Source: Solobacterium sp. (GTDB lineage: Bacteria > Bacillota_I > Bacilli_A > Erysipelotrichales > Erysipelotrichaceae). From it: a DNA stretch of 64,000 nucleotides. The position numbers were made by a program, and so were the translations under genes. The stretch covers positions 1 through 64,000 of the forward strand of contig JAILLA010000002.1 of the NCBI GenBank assembly GCA_024693325.1. The letters run 5' to 3'. The notes beneath the pieces were generated by a model, which made no database searches, was not told the DNA's origin, and saw only the letters and a program-made list of their open reading frames with translations. Positions 50,805 to 58,843 of the stretch are shown here, piece by piece (the first letter of the stretch is position 1; every line of letters starts with the position of its first letter).

Positions 50805-51239
50805 ATGACGATCCAGGAAATACAGGACAGAATGGAGATCAGGGAACTGACTGACATGTTTGCAAATCTGGCAGACACAAAGGAAGTGGATAAACAGGTC
50901 GAATTGTTTCTTCCGGAAGGAAAACTGGAGTTTCAGATTGGATTTGACGGAGAGATCAAAGAGATCATCGGAAGGGAAGCTTTGCAGCAGGCATTCGGCA
51001 GAACTGTCGGTCCTGCAAAGAATGTCTACCACCTGAACGGTCAGCAGACGCTGACTTCCTACAGCGGAAATGAGGCAGAAGGCATCGCTTACTGCCAGGC
51101 AACACTGGTAAATACTGTTGACGGCAAAGATGTCACTACGACAAATTATGTGCGTTATACCGATCACTATGCGAAGGTTGACGGGAAGTGGTACATCAGA
51201 CAGCGCAGAACAACATTCCTGTTCAGGGAAACAAGATAG
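50805..51239 (+). CDS. SnoaL-like (nuclear transport factor 2 family) protein
   Basis: This 144-residue cytosolic NTF2-like protein has IQDRMEIRELTDMFANLADTKEVDKQVELFLPEGKLEF, a loop with GREALQQAF, and TTTNYVRYTDHYAKVDGKWYIRQRRTTFLF. This SnoaL_4 type often accompanies SDR and AKR enzymes. ATG 50805 after AAGGAG fits the family; an in-frame start upstream lies in the SDR gene. Its role is unknown. Confidence 0.78.
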   Translation: MTIQEIQDRMEIRELTDMFANLADTKEVDKQVELFLPEGKLEFQIGFDGEIKEIIGREALQQAFGRTVGPAKNVYHLNGQQTLTSYSGNEAEGIAYCQATLVNTVDGKDVTTTNYVRYTDHYAKVDGKWYIRQRRTTFLFRETR

Positions 51240-51249
51240 AGGCTAATTG

Positions 51250-52212
51250 ATGAAGAATAGAATGCTGCGGGATATCGAAGTATCTGAAGTGGGAATGGGG
51301 TGCATGGCATTCTCCCATGGGTACGGAAAGATCCCGGATGAAAAATACAGTATCGAAGCGATCCGTGATGCCTATGACCATGGCTGTACTTTCTTCGATA
51401 CGGCTGAAGTATACAGTCCGAATCTGTCAGGAATCGGCCATAATGAGCTGATCGTCGGCAAAGCCCTGAATGATCATCGTGATAACGTCGTTATTGCAAC
51501 GAAACTGATGCTGCATGGATTTGGTTTCGGTGATATGTATCACAATATCAGGAAACATCTGGAAGGATCACTGGAACGTCTGCAGACAGATCATGTGGAT
51601 GTCTATTATCTGCATCGTATGAATGCTGTACCGGTAGAGAAGGTAGCTGAAGCTATGGGAAGGCTGATCAACGAGGGACTGATCCGCGGATGGGGTCTTT
51701 CCCAGGTGGATGTTGATGTGATCGACCGCGCACAGCAGGTAACACCTCTTGCGGCGATCCAGAATATTTACTCGATGGTGGAACGTGACTCTGAGGAAGA
51801 GATCATTCCGTACTGCATGGAGAACAATATCGGTTTTGTGCCGTTTTCGCCGATCGCCAGCGGATTGCTGTCAGGAAAGATCACACCGCAGACACAGTTT
51901 GAGAAACATGATGATGTGAGAAACTGGGTACCTCAGCTTTCCAAAGCAAACATAGTCGGCAACCAGCCGATCGTAGAGATGCTGAAGGACTTTGCCGCAA
52001 AGAAAGAAGCGACCCCGGCACAGATATCTCTTGCATGGATGCTGCATAAGTATCCGAATGTTGTACCGATCCCCGGTTCCAAGAACAAAGGCAGGATTAT
52101 CGAGAACCTTGATTCCGCAAATGTTATATTGACGGATGAGGAGTTTGATGCCTTGGAAAAATCACTGAACAGCCTGAAGGTTTACGGACACAGAGGTCTG
52201 GGCGGTTTCTGA
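51250..52212 (+). CDS. Aldo/keto reductase
   Basis: This 320-residue protein has the AKR signature: GMGCMAFSHGYG, FFDTAEVYSPN (Asp/Tyr of the tetrad), VVIATKLM (Lys), VDVYYLHRM (His), and the NADPH-binding VVPIPGSKNKGRIIENL. It is close to the group of voltage-gated-channel-like/YajO AKRs. ATG 51250 is 7 bases after AGAGG. With the SDR and flavodoxin genes it forms a reductive unit. Confidence 0.88.
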   Translation: MKNRMLRDIEVSEVGMGCMAFSHGYGKIPDEKYSIEAIRDAYDHGCTFFDTAEVYSPNLSGIGHNELIVGKALNDHRDNVVIATKLMLHGFGFGDMYHNIRKHLEGSLERLQTDHVDVYYLHRMNAVPVEKVAEAMGRLINEGLIRGWGLSQVDVDVIDRAQQVTPLAAIQNIYSMVERDSEEEIIPYCMENNIGFVPFSPIASGLLSGKITPQTQFEKHDDVRNWVPQLSKANIVGNQPIVEMLKDFAAKKEATPAQISLAWMLHKYPNVVPIPGSKNKGRIIENLDSANVILTDEEFDALEKSLNSLKVYGHRGLGGF

Positions 52213-52226
52213 CAGGAGGACGATCA

Positions 52227-52964
52227 ATGAAAAATATGAAATGCATATTAAACGTGATGCTGAGTCTGGGCCTGGCAGTATCACTTACTGCCTGCGGCAG
52301 TTCTGCCGGCAGTGAAAGCAGTCAGAATGCAGCAGAAACAGCAGTACCCGATGCGGCAGAGATCACTGAAACTAGCAGCCCTCAGCCGGAAACACCATCC
52401 GGCAATCCATCTGCTGAGGAACAGAATGAAGAAGGCAGTGACATCCTGGTCGTTTACTTCTCCCGTACGGGTGAGCAGTACACAGTAGGTGTGATCGACC
52501 ACGGAAATACCGCGATCGTTGCGGAGATGATCAAAGAGGAGACCGGTGCAGATCTGTTTGAGATCCTTCCGGCTGATGATCATTACCCGATGACTTATGC
52601 CGAGCTGACAGACATTGCAAAGAAGGAACAGAATGAGAACGCCAGGCCGGAATATGCAGGGGAGATCCCCGATCTGTCGCAGTACAGCACGATCTTTATC
52701 GGTTCTCCTGTATGGTGGGGTGACTGGCCGATGATCATGTATACATTCTTTGAAGAAAACGCGGATGCACTTGCAGGGAACGATCTTGTTCCGTTCAACT
52801 CGAATGAAGGATCAGGACTTGCCGGCTTTGACAGGAAACTGGCTTCTAAGTGTCCTGAAAGCACGATCCTGAAAGGACTGGCAGTACGCGGAAATGACTG
52901 TCAGAATAAACAGGACAGTGTCAGACAGGCTGTTTCCGACTGGATCGCGGAACTGGGATACTAA
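52227..52964 (+). CDS. Exported lipoprotein flavodoxin
   Basis: This 245-residue protein has a lipoprotein signal (Cys23 in LTAC), a Ser/Pro/Glu-rich linker (residues 24-68) and a flavodoxin domain with an FMN-binding loop (VVYFSRTGEQY), the TIFIGSPVWWGDWPMIM segment and a late GLAVRGND. This is the Flavodoxin_4 kind. Flavodoxins are normally cytosolic; lipid-anchored ones may carry electrons outside the membrane. GGAGG precedes the ATG, 14 bases after the AKR. Confidence 0.85.
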   Translation: MKNMKCILNVMLSLGLAVSLTACGSSAGSESSQNAAETAVPDAAEITETSSPQPETPSGNPSAEEQNEEGSDILVVYFSRTGEQYTVGVIDHGNTAIVAEMIKEETGADLFEILPADDHYPMTYAELTDIAKKEQNENARPEYAGEIPDLSQYSTIFIGSPVWWGDWPMIMYTFFEENADALAGNDLVPFNSNEGSGLAGFDRKLASKCPESTILKGLAVRGNDCQNKQDSVRQAVSDWIAELGY

Positions 52965-52991
52965 ACGATCATAAAAATGATCAGTGATGAA

Positions 52992-53024
52992 AGTCTGTTC
53001 ATTGATGAGATGAACGGCTTTTTT
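52992..53024 (+). terminator. Rho-independent terminator
   Basis: GTTCAT (52997-53002) and ATGAAC (53010-53015) form the core stem, extended by GTCT/GGCT pairs, followed by six T. It ends the acetyltransferase-flavodoxin unit. Confidence 0.7.
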
Positions 53025-53170
53025 CGTCAAACGGAATAAATGGAAATACACAAACTTAAGAATGATCATATTTATCCTTTCAGTGCACTATGATACTTTT
53101 ATATTGAGATCGCCGGATCTGTCTTAGATGAGAATAAGCTGAGGCAGATCAAGAAATAAATGGAGACAAA

Positions 53171-54232
53171 ATGATTCGGATCCTGCTCAGATTTTTACTG
53201 TTCCTGCTCAGACTGCTTCCGCTGGTCATCCTGTATATTGCACTGTACAGGGATGCCGGTCATCTGAAGCTGCAGAAAGCAGGCATCATGGAAAAAGAGA
53301 TCATCGTCGGTGATGTTCGTTTTCATTATGCTGAATCTCCGGATAACAGGAAACCCGTTCTTCTGCTGATCCATGCGCAGCTGCTGGACTGGTTTTCCTA
53401 TCAGCGTGTCATGATACCGCTGTCACAGCATTTTCATGTATATGCCGTGGATTGTCCCGGACATGGTAAGACCAGATGCCCGGATGATTTTCAGATGAAT
53501 GCGGACCGGATCGGTTCCGTGCTGGCGCAGTTCATTGAGAAAGTGATCGGAAAGCCGACTGCTGTCTGCGGGAATTCATCCGGAGGCCTGCTGGCTGTGT
53601 GGCTTGCCGCAAACAGACCGGAACTGATCAGGGCAGCAGTACTGGAAGATCCGCCGCTGTTTTCCTCAGAATATCCTGCGATCAGACATACGATCGCATA
53701 TCGTACGTTTGCGGTCAGTGACCGGGCAGTACGGCAGGATAACGAAGGGGACTATGTCAGGTTCTGGATCAGAAGCTCCCCTGATTTCTTCAAAAACAAT
53801 ACATTTCCCGGGGCCCGTACGATGGTCCGCGTCCTCATCATGCTCTACAGGATGCTGCACTGGCAGAGTATCGTTGAGCTGCCGTTTGTGCCTGTTCTCT
53901 TCAGGGAGATGATCAGAGGCATGGATCAGTATGACCCGCATTTCGGGCAGGCATTCTATGACGGTACGTGGAATGAAAACTTCGACCATGCGGAAGCGCT
54001 GCGGCGGATCAGATGTCCTGTCCTCCTGATGCAGGCAGATACGTCTTTTCTTCCAGACGGAACATTGAACGGTGCCATGTCGGAAGAAAATGCGCAGTTC
54101 GCATGCAGCAGACTGCAGGATGTCAGGTTTATAAAAGTCAATGCGAGACATGTGGTTCATCTGGAAAAACCGGAAGAATACCTGAAACATGTGCTGCCGT
54201 TTTTGAGAGATCACAGCAGAAATGACAATTGA
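53171..54232 (+). CDS. Membrane-anchored alpha/beta-hydrolase
   Basis: This 353-residue protein has an N-terminal transmembrane helix (FLLFLLRLLPLVILYIALY) and an alpha/beta-hydrolase domain with LLIHAQLLDWFSY, YAVDCPGHGKT, the nucleophile elbow G-N-S-S-G and late ARHVVHLEKPEEY with His. The catalytic domain may face outside. It is longer than and not closely related to the cluster hydrolases at 5-18 kb. It follows a gap of about 200 bases. The substrate is unknown. Confidence 0.82.
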   Translation: MIRILLRFLLFLLRLLPLVILYIALYRDAGHLKLQKAGIMEKEIIVGDVRFHYAESPDNRKPVLLLIHAQLLDWFSYQRVMIPLSQHFHVYAVDCPGHGKTRCPDDFQMNADRIGSVLAQFIEKVIGKPTAVCGNSSGGLLAVWLAANRPELIRAAVLEDPPLFSSEYPAIRHTIAYRTFAVSDRAVRQDNEGDYVRFWIRSSPDFFKNNTFPGARTMVRVLIMLYRMLHWQSIVELPFVPVLFREMIRGMDQYDPHFGQAFYDGTWNENFDHAEALRRIRCPVLLMQADTSFLPDGTLNGAMSEENAQFACSRLQDVRFIKVNARHVVHLEKPEEYLKHVLPFLRDHSRNDN

Positions 54233-54234
54233 AA

Positions 54235-54260
54235 AGACCGGCTTCGTATGAAACCGGTCT
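54235..54260. terminator. Terminator between convergent genes
   Basis: AGACCGG (54235-54241) and CCGGTCT (54254-54260) pair around a 12-base loop that can pair further (CTT with AAA side). The minus-strand side ends in TTTTC, so it serves DUF2812 and probably also the hydrolase. Confidence 0.65.
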
Positions 54261-54264
54261 GCTG

Positions 54265-54768
54265 TTATTCATGGAGTCTGCGTTCCTGGCGGAGTGCTTC
54301 GATCTTGCCGTGGATACGGCCAACAGCGTACATCAGCAGTGCTGCGCATAACAGATTGATAAATCCCATATGTACAGGAAGGATCGAGTTTGCGATCCCG
54401 ATGATGATATTTATGAAGCCGATGATCATCAGAAGATTGGCAATTCCTTTCAGATGACTGATCTTCGAGTCAATATCGGAGAAGATATTGAATTCACCGA
54501 ACTCTGCTTTTCTGCGGAAGTACATCCAGCCGAAAAACTTCGCAATCAGTTCGGCACCAGTATCCTCCATAAATTCGATATATCCCGGATCAAAACCGCC
54601 ATGCATCTCCATACGGATGATGTATTCACCCGGTTCACAGTTCACGAATGTGTATCTGCAGATCTGATAGCTGTCAAGGACCCAACCCTGTTCAGCCATC
54701 TCATTGAGCCATTGTTCTTCTTTATCAAAATCCCAAACCCAGAACAATTTGTAGAATGTCTTCATCAT
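54265..54768 (-). CDS. DUF2812 membrane protein
   Basis: This 167-residue protein has the DUF2812 domain (KTFYKLFWVWDFDKEEQWLNEMAEQGWVLDSY at the N-terminus) and two C-terminal hydrophobic helices (about residues 108-128 and 133-150). In Bacillota it is commonly paired with a PadR regulator, as here: its start lies 2 bases past the PadR stop with AAAGGAG inside the PadR end. It may be the membrane protein that PadR controls. Function is unknown. Confidence 0.84.
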   Translation of the reverse strand: MMKTFYKLFWVWDFDKEEQWLNEMAEQGWVLDSYQICRYTFVNCEPGEYIIRMEMHGGFDPGYIEFMEDTGAELIAKFFGWMYFRRKAEFGEFNIFSDIDSKISHLKGIANLLMIIGFINIIIGIANSILPVHMGFINLLCAALLMYAVGRIHGKIEALRQERRLHE

Positions 54769-54769
54769 T

Positions 54770-55087
54770 TTATATTTCTCCTTTCAGAACAGCTTCTCCA
54801 TTACTGACTAATTCTCTGAGCCGTTCCAGTTCATTTTCCAGGATGTCCATGCCTTCATCGGTCAGTACATACTGTTTTCTGCGGCTTCCCGCTTCTACAG
54901 GAAGCTGAGTGATCCATCCTTTATCTACAAGTGCATTTAAAGCACCGTACAGTGTTCCTGCCGCAAGATGGATCCTTTCGTTTGAAAGCTTTTCCACCGT
55001 CTGCATGATCCCGTATCCATGACACGGTTTCACCAGGGCAAGCAGGATATAATATGTCGTTTCTGTTAATGCATATAGATCGTTCAT
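54770..55087 (-). CDS. PadR-family transcriptional regulator
   Basis: This 105-residue winged-helix protein has the PadR fold: TETTYYILLALVKPCHGYGIMQTVEKL, AAGTLYGALNALVDKGWITQLPVEAGSRRKQYVLTDEGMDIL. ATG 55087 follows AAGGAG. Upstream are two identical-arm operators (TATATCG-N5-CGATATA), one overlapping its -10/-35 region. It therefore most likely represses itself and the downstream DUF2812 gene, with induction by a small molecule. Confidence 0.87.
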   Translation of the reverse strand: MNDLYALTETTYYILLALVKPCHGYGIMQTVEKLSNERIHLAAGTLYGALNALVDKGWITQLPVEAGSRRKQYVLTDEGMDILENELERLRELVSNGEAVLKGEI

Positions 55088-55103
55088 ATATATCGTCTCC
55101 TTG

Positions 55104-55122
55104 TATATCGACAACCGATATA
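55104..55122. promoter_or_regulatory. PadR operator, proximal
   Basis: TATATCG-N5-CGATATA (7-5-7), 17 bases upstream of the PadR start codon. It matches the general ATAT-rich dyads bound by PadR proteins. Confidence 0.72.
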
Positions 55123-55132
55123 TCGTAATTCC

Positions 55133-55161
55133 AATATATCGGCTAACGATATAATTGTCAA
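55133..55161 (-). promoter_or_regulatory. PadR/DUF2812 promoter
   Basis: On the minus strand TTGACA (55161-55156) and TATATT (55138-55133) are 17 bases apart. The distal operator lies inside this promoter. Confidence 0.75.
55135..55153. promoter_or_regulatory. PadR operator, distal
   Basis: TATATCG-N5-CGATATA with arms identical to those of the site at 55104-55122; the centres are 31 bases apart, about three helical turns, which allows binding on the same face of DNA. It covers most of the spacer and -10 of the promoter. Confidence 0.75.
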
Positions 55162-55297
55162 TACCGGATATGATTTATTCTGAACGATCTGTTTATAACG
55201 ATCATTCACGACAAATCACATGTAATGCGACCTGATGTCATGATACGGATATGAAAAATCGTGCAGGATAAATTATAATTTTCATAAGGGTGTGTTT

Positions 55298-55327
55298 TTG
55301 ACATCAGGCTGTCAAAAGACAGACAAT
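55298..55327 (+). promoter_or_regulatory. LysR promoter with palindromic -35
   Basis: TTGACA (55298-55303) is followed after 6 bases by TGTCAA (55310-55315), a perfect 6-6-6 dyad. A -10-like GACAAT lies at 55322-55327, 18 bases after the TTGACA. The dyad may be an operator over the -35 box of the LysR gene. Confidence 0.5.
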
Positions 55328-55377
55328 ACAGCATATGATATCATTCAATTACCGGGAAGAAGGGGGAAAATGATCTT

Positions 55378-56268
55378 ATGGAAATCCGTGTTCTGAGATA
55401 TTTTCTGACGATTGCAAAAATGGAAAATATTACGAAAGCTGCTGAGGCGCTTCATATAACCCAGCCGACATTGAGCCGTCAGATCCGGGAACTGGAAGAA
55501 GAGATCGGTACAGAACTGTTCTTCCGTGATTCCAGGAGGATCAGACTGACACCGGAAGGCTTTCTGCTCAAAGAACGTGCTGAGGAGATCCTGGAACTGA
55601 CAGATAAAACAATCGAAGACCTGAGAGCCAGCAGTGATAAAGTTGAAGGTATGATCACGATCAGCACCGGTCTGATCAGATCGACACAACTGCTGACAAA
55701 GATCATGACGGAATTCCGGAAATCGTATCCGAATGTACGTTTTACGCTCATGACAGCTACAGCCGATACGATCCGCTATCAGCTGAACCGGAGTCTGATC
55801 GATTTTGGCGTTATGCTTGAACCGGTCGATCTGACAGGACTGAGCTTTATGCGTTTTCCCGTACAGGAAACATGGAATGTGATCATGCGGTCAGATGATC
55901 CCTTAGCAGGGAAGGAGAGGATCTGTGCTGAGGATCTGTATGACCGTGAACTGATCCTTCCGTTCAGAGGTCCTCTGGCAGCGGAGCTTTACCGCTGGCT
56001 CGGCAAAGATCCTGATGAACTGAACATTGTCTGCTACAACGCATTAGGCGGAACTGCTGTACATATCGTCAATAACAGCCACGCTGTGTCGCTGAATGTT
56101 GATGGATCATTGCCGTTCCTCGATCATACGCAGATCAGTGCTGTTCCGCTTTCACCTCCGCTGAATGGAAGCAGTGCAATAGCCTGGAAACGGGATGCTG
56201 TACATACGGAACCTGCAAAACGGTTTATCGACTTTATATCATGCTTTTCAGGCATGAAAGATGCATAA
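55378..56268 (+). CDS. LysR-family regulator of the adjacent MFS/cupin unit
   Basis: This 296-residue protein has the LysR helix-turn-helix MEIRVLRYFLTIAKMENITKAAEALHITQPTLSRQIRELEEEIG and an effector-binding domain (MITISTGLIRSTQLLTKIM onward). It lies 68 bases upstream of an MFS gene transcribed in the same direction from its own promoter, so it probably controls uptake of that transporter's substrate. The ATG is not preceded by a consensus ribosome site; GGGGGAAAATG is 8 to 13 bases away. The effector is unknown. Confidence 0.86.
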   Translation: MEIRVLRYFLTIAKMENITKAAEALHITQPTLSRQIRELEEEIGTELFFRDSRRIRLTPEGFLLKERAEEILELTDKTIEDLRASSDKVEGMITISTGLIRSTQLLTKIMTEFRKSYPNVRFTLMTATADTIRYQLNRSLIDFGVMLEPVDLTGLSFMRFPVQETWNVIMRSDDPLAGKERICAEDLYDRELILPFRGPLAAELYRWLGKDPDELNIVCYNALGGTAVHIVNNSHAVSLNVDGSLPFLDHTQISAVPLSPPLNGSSAIAWKRDAVHTEPAKRFIDFISCFSGMKDA

Positions 56269-56279
56269 ATATTAAGTAT

Positions 56280-56308
56280 TTGATATGTATTTGATCTGAA
56301 TCTATACT
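56280..56308 (+). promoter_or_regulatory. Promoter of the MFS/cupin unit
   Basis: TTGATA (56280-56285) and TATACT (56303-56308) have a 17-base spacer, 28 bases before the MFS start codon. It lies after the LysR stop and is AT-rich upstream, as LysR-activated promoters often are. Confidence 0.65.
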
Positions 56309-56336
56309 GAAGCCGTAAAGAAAAGGAGTTAAAAAT

Positions 56337-57548
56337 ATGAAGGGAAGATATTTGATTATACTTGCATCACTCTGCGGACTGATCGCTTCCGGAGTCGGTC
56401 TGATCACAAATGTAGCCGGACTGTTCTTCAATCCGATCGCTGCTGAACTGGGGCTGCTGAGAGGCGCCGTCAGTATGACCGTAACCATCAATAACCTGCT
56501 GTTTGCATTAGGCGGATTGATGTCTCCCAAATTCATGTCTGAAAAAACACTGAAACCCGGCCTGATCATCGGAACTGCCGTGATCGCAGGAAGTACGGCA
56601 CTGCTTGCCGCAACAAATTCGATCATGGTGATGTATATTCTGAATGCGCTGCGCGGATTCGCGTCAGGTATTCTCGGATTCGTATTCGTTACGATGGTCA
56701 TCAATAACTGGTTCCACTCCAATGTAGGTCTGGCAACTTCGATCGCTATGGGCTTCAGCGGTCTTGCCGGAGCTGTGTTCTCACCGATCGTCTCCTCTGT
56801 TATTCAGAGCAGCGGCTGGAGAACAGCATATCTGATGAACGCGGCACTGATGGTCATTATGAATCTTCCTGCGATCTTCCTGATCCCGTCCATCGATCCC
56901 GCTGTAAAAGGGTTAAAACCGCTTGGACAAAAAGCAGCTGTCGCTGCGGGTGAGAATAAGACAGATACTGCACTTCCGATCGTTATGTCAATGCTTGTGA
57001 TCATGTGTGTATATGCAGCGTGCGGAGCAGGTTCAACATCTCTGACACAGCACTTCACAGGTATCGCAGAAGAAAGAGGACTTGCTGCATCAGTCGGCGC
57101 AACGATGCTGTCTGCCTGCATGCTTGCCAATACAGGCGGTAAGGTCGTTCTCGGTGCTCTGGTCGACAGGATCGGTGCCAAGAAGTCACTGCTGACATAT
57201 GCATGCCTGATCATGTGCGCAGTACTTATCATGCTGTTTATTCCTTCCGGAACTGCAATGTATGTCGCAGCGTTCTTCTTCGGTCTGACATATTCCATGG
57301 CTACAGTCGGTGTCGTGTCCATTACAAAAGACCTGTTCGGTCTGGCAAACTACAGCAAGACATATCCGAAGATCAATCTCTGCGGAACAATGTTCAGTGC
57401 TGCATTCTCTTCCATCATCGGATTCATGTATGATGCTTTCGGAAGCTACAACGTCCCTCTGTTCATTATCATGGCGATGGCAGCGATCGATTTCATCATC
57501 ATCCTGTATGTATACAAAACAATTGACGCAAGAACAAAGAACGCATAA
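56337..57548 (+). CDS. MFS transporter, OxlT-like
   Basis: This 403-residue protein with 12 helices is closely similar to the MFS at 41527: NVAGLFFNPIAAELGLLRGAVSM, GFSGLAGAVFSPIVSSVIQSSGWRTAY, GGKVVLGALVDRIGAKKSLLTYA. This group includes oxalate-formate and monocarboxylate antiporters. It is paired with a cupin enzyme, so an organic acid substrate is plausible. AAGGAG precedes the ATG. Confidence 0.86.
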   Translation: MKGRYLIILASLCGLIASGVGLITNVAGLFFNPIAAELGLLRGAVSMTVTINNLLFALGGLMSPKFMSEKTLKPGLIIGTAVIAGSTALLAATNSIMVMYILNALRGFASGILGFVFVTMVINNWFHSNVGLATSIAMGFSGLAGAVFSPIVSSVIQSSGWRTAYLMNAALMVIMNLPAIFLIPSIDPAVKGLKPLGQKAAVAAGENKTDTALPIVMSMLVIMCVYAACGAGSTSLTQHFTGIAEERGLAASVGATMLSACMLANTGGKVVLGALVDRIGAKKSLLTYACLIMCAVLIMLFIPSGTAMYVAAFFFGLTYSMATVGVVSITKDLFGLANYSKTYPKINLCGTMFSAAFSSIIGFMYDAFGSYNVPLFIIMAMAAIDFIIILYVYKTIDARTKNA

Positions 57549-57564
57549 AGAGAGGAAAAGGATT

Positions 57565-57999
57565 ATGAGAAAAGAAGATGTATCACCGTTCGCAGTAGGA
57601 GATGTCAATCCTGTTGCCCAGTATTTCACCGGCGAAACATTCCTTGCAAGACTGACAGGACCGGATGCCCAGACAGATATCTCCAATGTCACATTTGAAC
57701 CTGCCTGCCGCAACAACTGGCATGTTCATCACGGATGCCAGCAGATCCTAGTCTGTGTCGGCGGTAAGGGATGGTATCAGGAGTGGGGAAAAGAACCCGT
57801 TCTGATGACGCCCGGCAGTGTTGTTGAGATCCCGCTGGATGTCAAGCACTGGCATGGTGCCGCAAAGGACAGCTGGTTCTCACATCTCTCTGTTATGTCA
57901 AGAACAGTTGAAGGTTCTCATGAATGGCTGGAACCGGTAGATGATGAACAGTATGAAGCTGTACATCAGACACAGGCATATCTTGATACACTGAAATAA
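57565..57999 (+). CDS. Cupin-domain protein
   Basis: This 144-residue single-domain cupin has metal-binding motif 1 in NNWHVHHGCQQILVCVGGKGWYQEWG (HxH and later Glu) and a second motif in VVEIPLDVKHWHGAAKDSWFSHLSVM (His). Such cupins fold as small dioxygenases, decarboxylases or isomerases. ATG 57565 follows AGAGGA, 16 bases after the MFS stop; longer in-frame starts lie within the MFS gene. It probably acts on the substrate brought in by the MFS protein. Confidence 0.84.
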   Translation: MRKEDVSPFAVGDVNPVAQYFTGETFLARLTGPDAQTDISNVTFEPACRNNWHVHHGCQQILVCVGGKGWYQEWGKEPVLMTPGSVVEIPLDVKHWHGAAKDSWFSHLSVMSRTVEGSHEWLEPVDDEQYEAVHQTQAYLDTLK

Positions 58000-58006
58000 G
58001 CAAAGT

Positions 58007-58034
58007 AAAAGAAGGATCATTTCCTTCTTTTTTT
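58007..58034 (+). terminator. Rho-independent terminator
   Basis: AAAAGAAGGA (58007-58016) and TCCTTCTTTT (58022-58031) form a perfect 10-bp stem with a 5-base loop and a T-tail. It ends the LysR-MFS-cupin unit. Confidence 0.88.
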
Positions 58035-58056
58035 GCGGCCATGATCTACGAAAGGA

Positions 58057-58605
58057 TCAGGTCAGCGGATGGGTCGTTGTTTCGAAAAAGAAATCGCTGA
58101 TCTCTTCAGGTGAGTACTGTCTGTTTGCGGTCCACCAGCGGACTGTTTCCGCAAAGTCACATATCATATGATTCAGCACATAATCGTAAGGGGCATTGTA
58201 AGCAGATTCCGGCAGTACTGCGGAGAAAAGATCTTTCAGATGCTGTTTGAAGAAATGCATGAAGATCTCGCCGCTCTCACCCGCAACAAGTCCGGGCAGA
58301 TAATCCATATGCTCCTGCAGATGATAAAGAACATGCGTGATCATCGTACGGGTATCATGGTGATCGGAAAAGTCATGTGTTTTTTCCTTCTGGAGATCTT
58401 CCGAGAAAACGTGGTCAAAGATCTCGGAGCAGAGGCTACTGAGAAGATCATCCTTTGTTTCAAAATGAGCATAAAAAGTTGTACGTCCGATATCTGCTGT
58501 GTCGATGATCTCCTGTACAGTGATCCTGGAATAGGATCCGGTTTTCAGTAATTGTGTAAAGGCATTGTATATTGCCTGTCTAGTTTTCCGTTGCCTGCGG
58601 TCCAT
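58057..58605 (-). CDS. TetR-family regulator
   Basis: This 182-residue protein has the TetR N-terminal domain (RQAIYNAFTQLLKTGSYSRITVQEIIDTADIGRTTFYAHFETKDDLL) and an all-helical C-terminal ligand domain of the DhaS-like size. The start at 58605 lies after AAAGGA; the longer reading frame upstream is unlikely. The target is not clear: no divergent enzyme is present, and the gene upstream on the other strand is an XRE-desulfoferrodoxin fusion. Confidence 0.84.
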   Translation of the reverse strand: MDRRQRKTRQAIYNAFTQLLKTGSYSRITVQEIIDTADIGRTTFYAHFETKDDLLSSLCSEIFDHVFSEDLQKEKTHDFSDHHDTRTMITHVLYHLQEHMDYLPGLVAGESGEIFMHFFKQHLKDLFSAVLPESAYNAPYDYVLNHMICDFAETVRWWTANRQYSPEEISDFFFETTTHPLT

Positions 58606-58695
58606 ATGGTCAGTTCCTTTCAATATGCATTTTTCTTCTGTTCCTGACGAACACACCGCACATTCTGATGGCGGTCTTGGCTGATCTTAATCGTA

Positions 58696-58712
58696 TGTTC
58701 GAAAGCAGAACA
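58696..58712. promoter_or_regulatory. Candidate TetR operator
   Basis: TGTTC-N7-GAACA, 91 bases upstream of the TetR start, with a further ATGTTC at 58715-58720. Spacing and symmetry fit a TetR-type dyad, but there is only one full copy. Confidence 0.35.
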
Positions 58713-58843
58713 CAATGTTCGGTAACAAATACAGTATGCGTAAATGATATACGGTTGTCAATGCTTGAACTGCTGCTCTACTTTACGTAGATAGCGGGAT
58801 CCTCTCATCTGTTCTACAATCTGATTGCAGGAGGGCAAACAGG

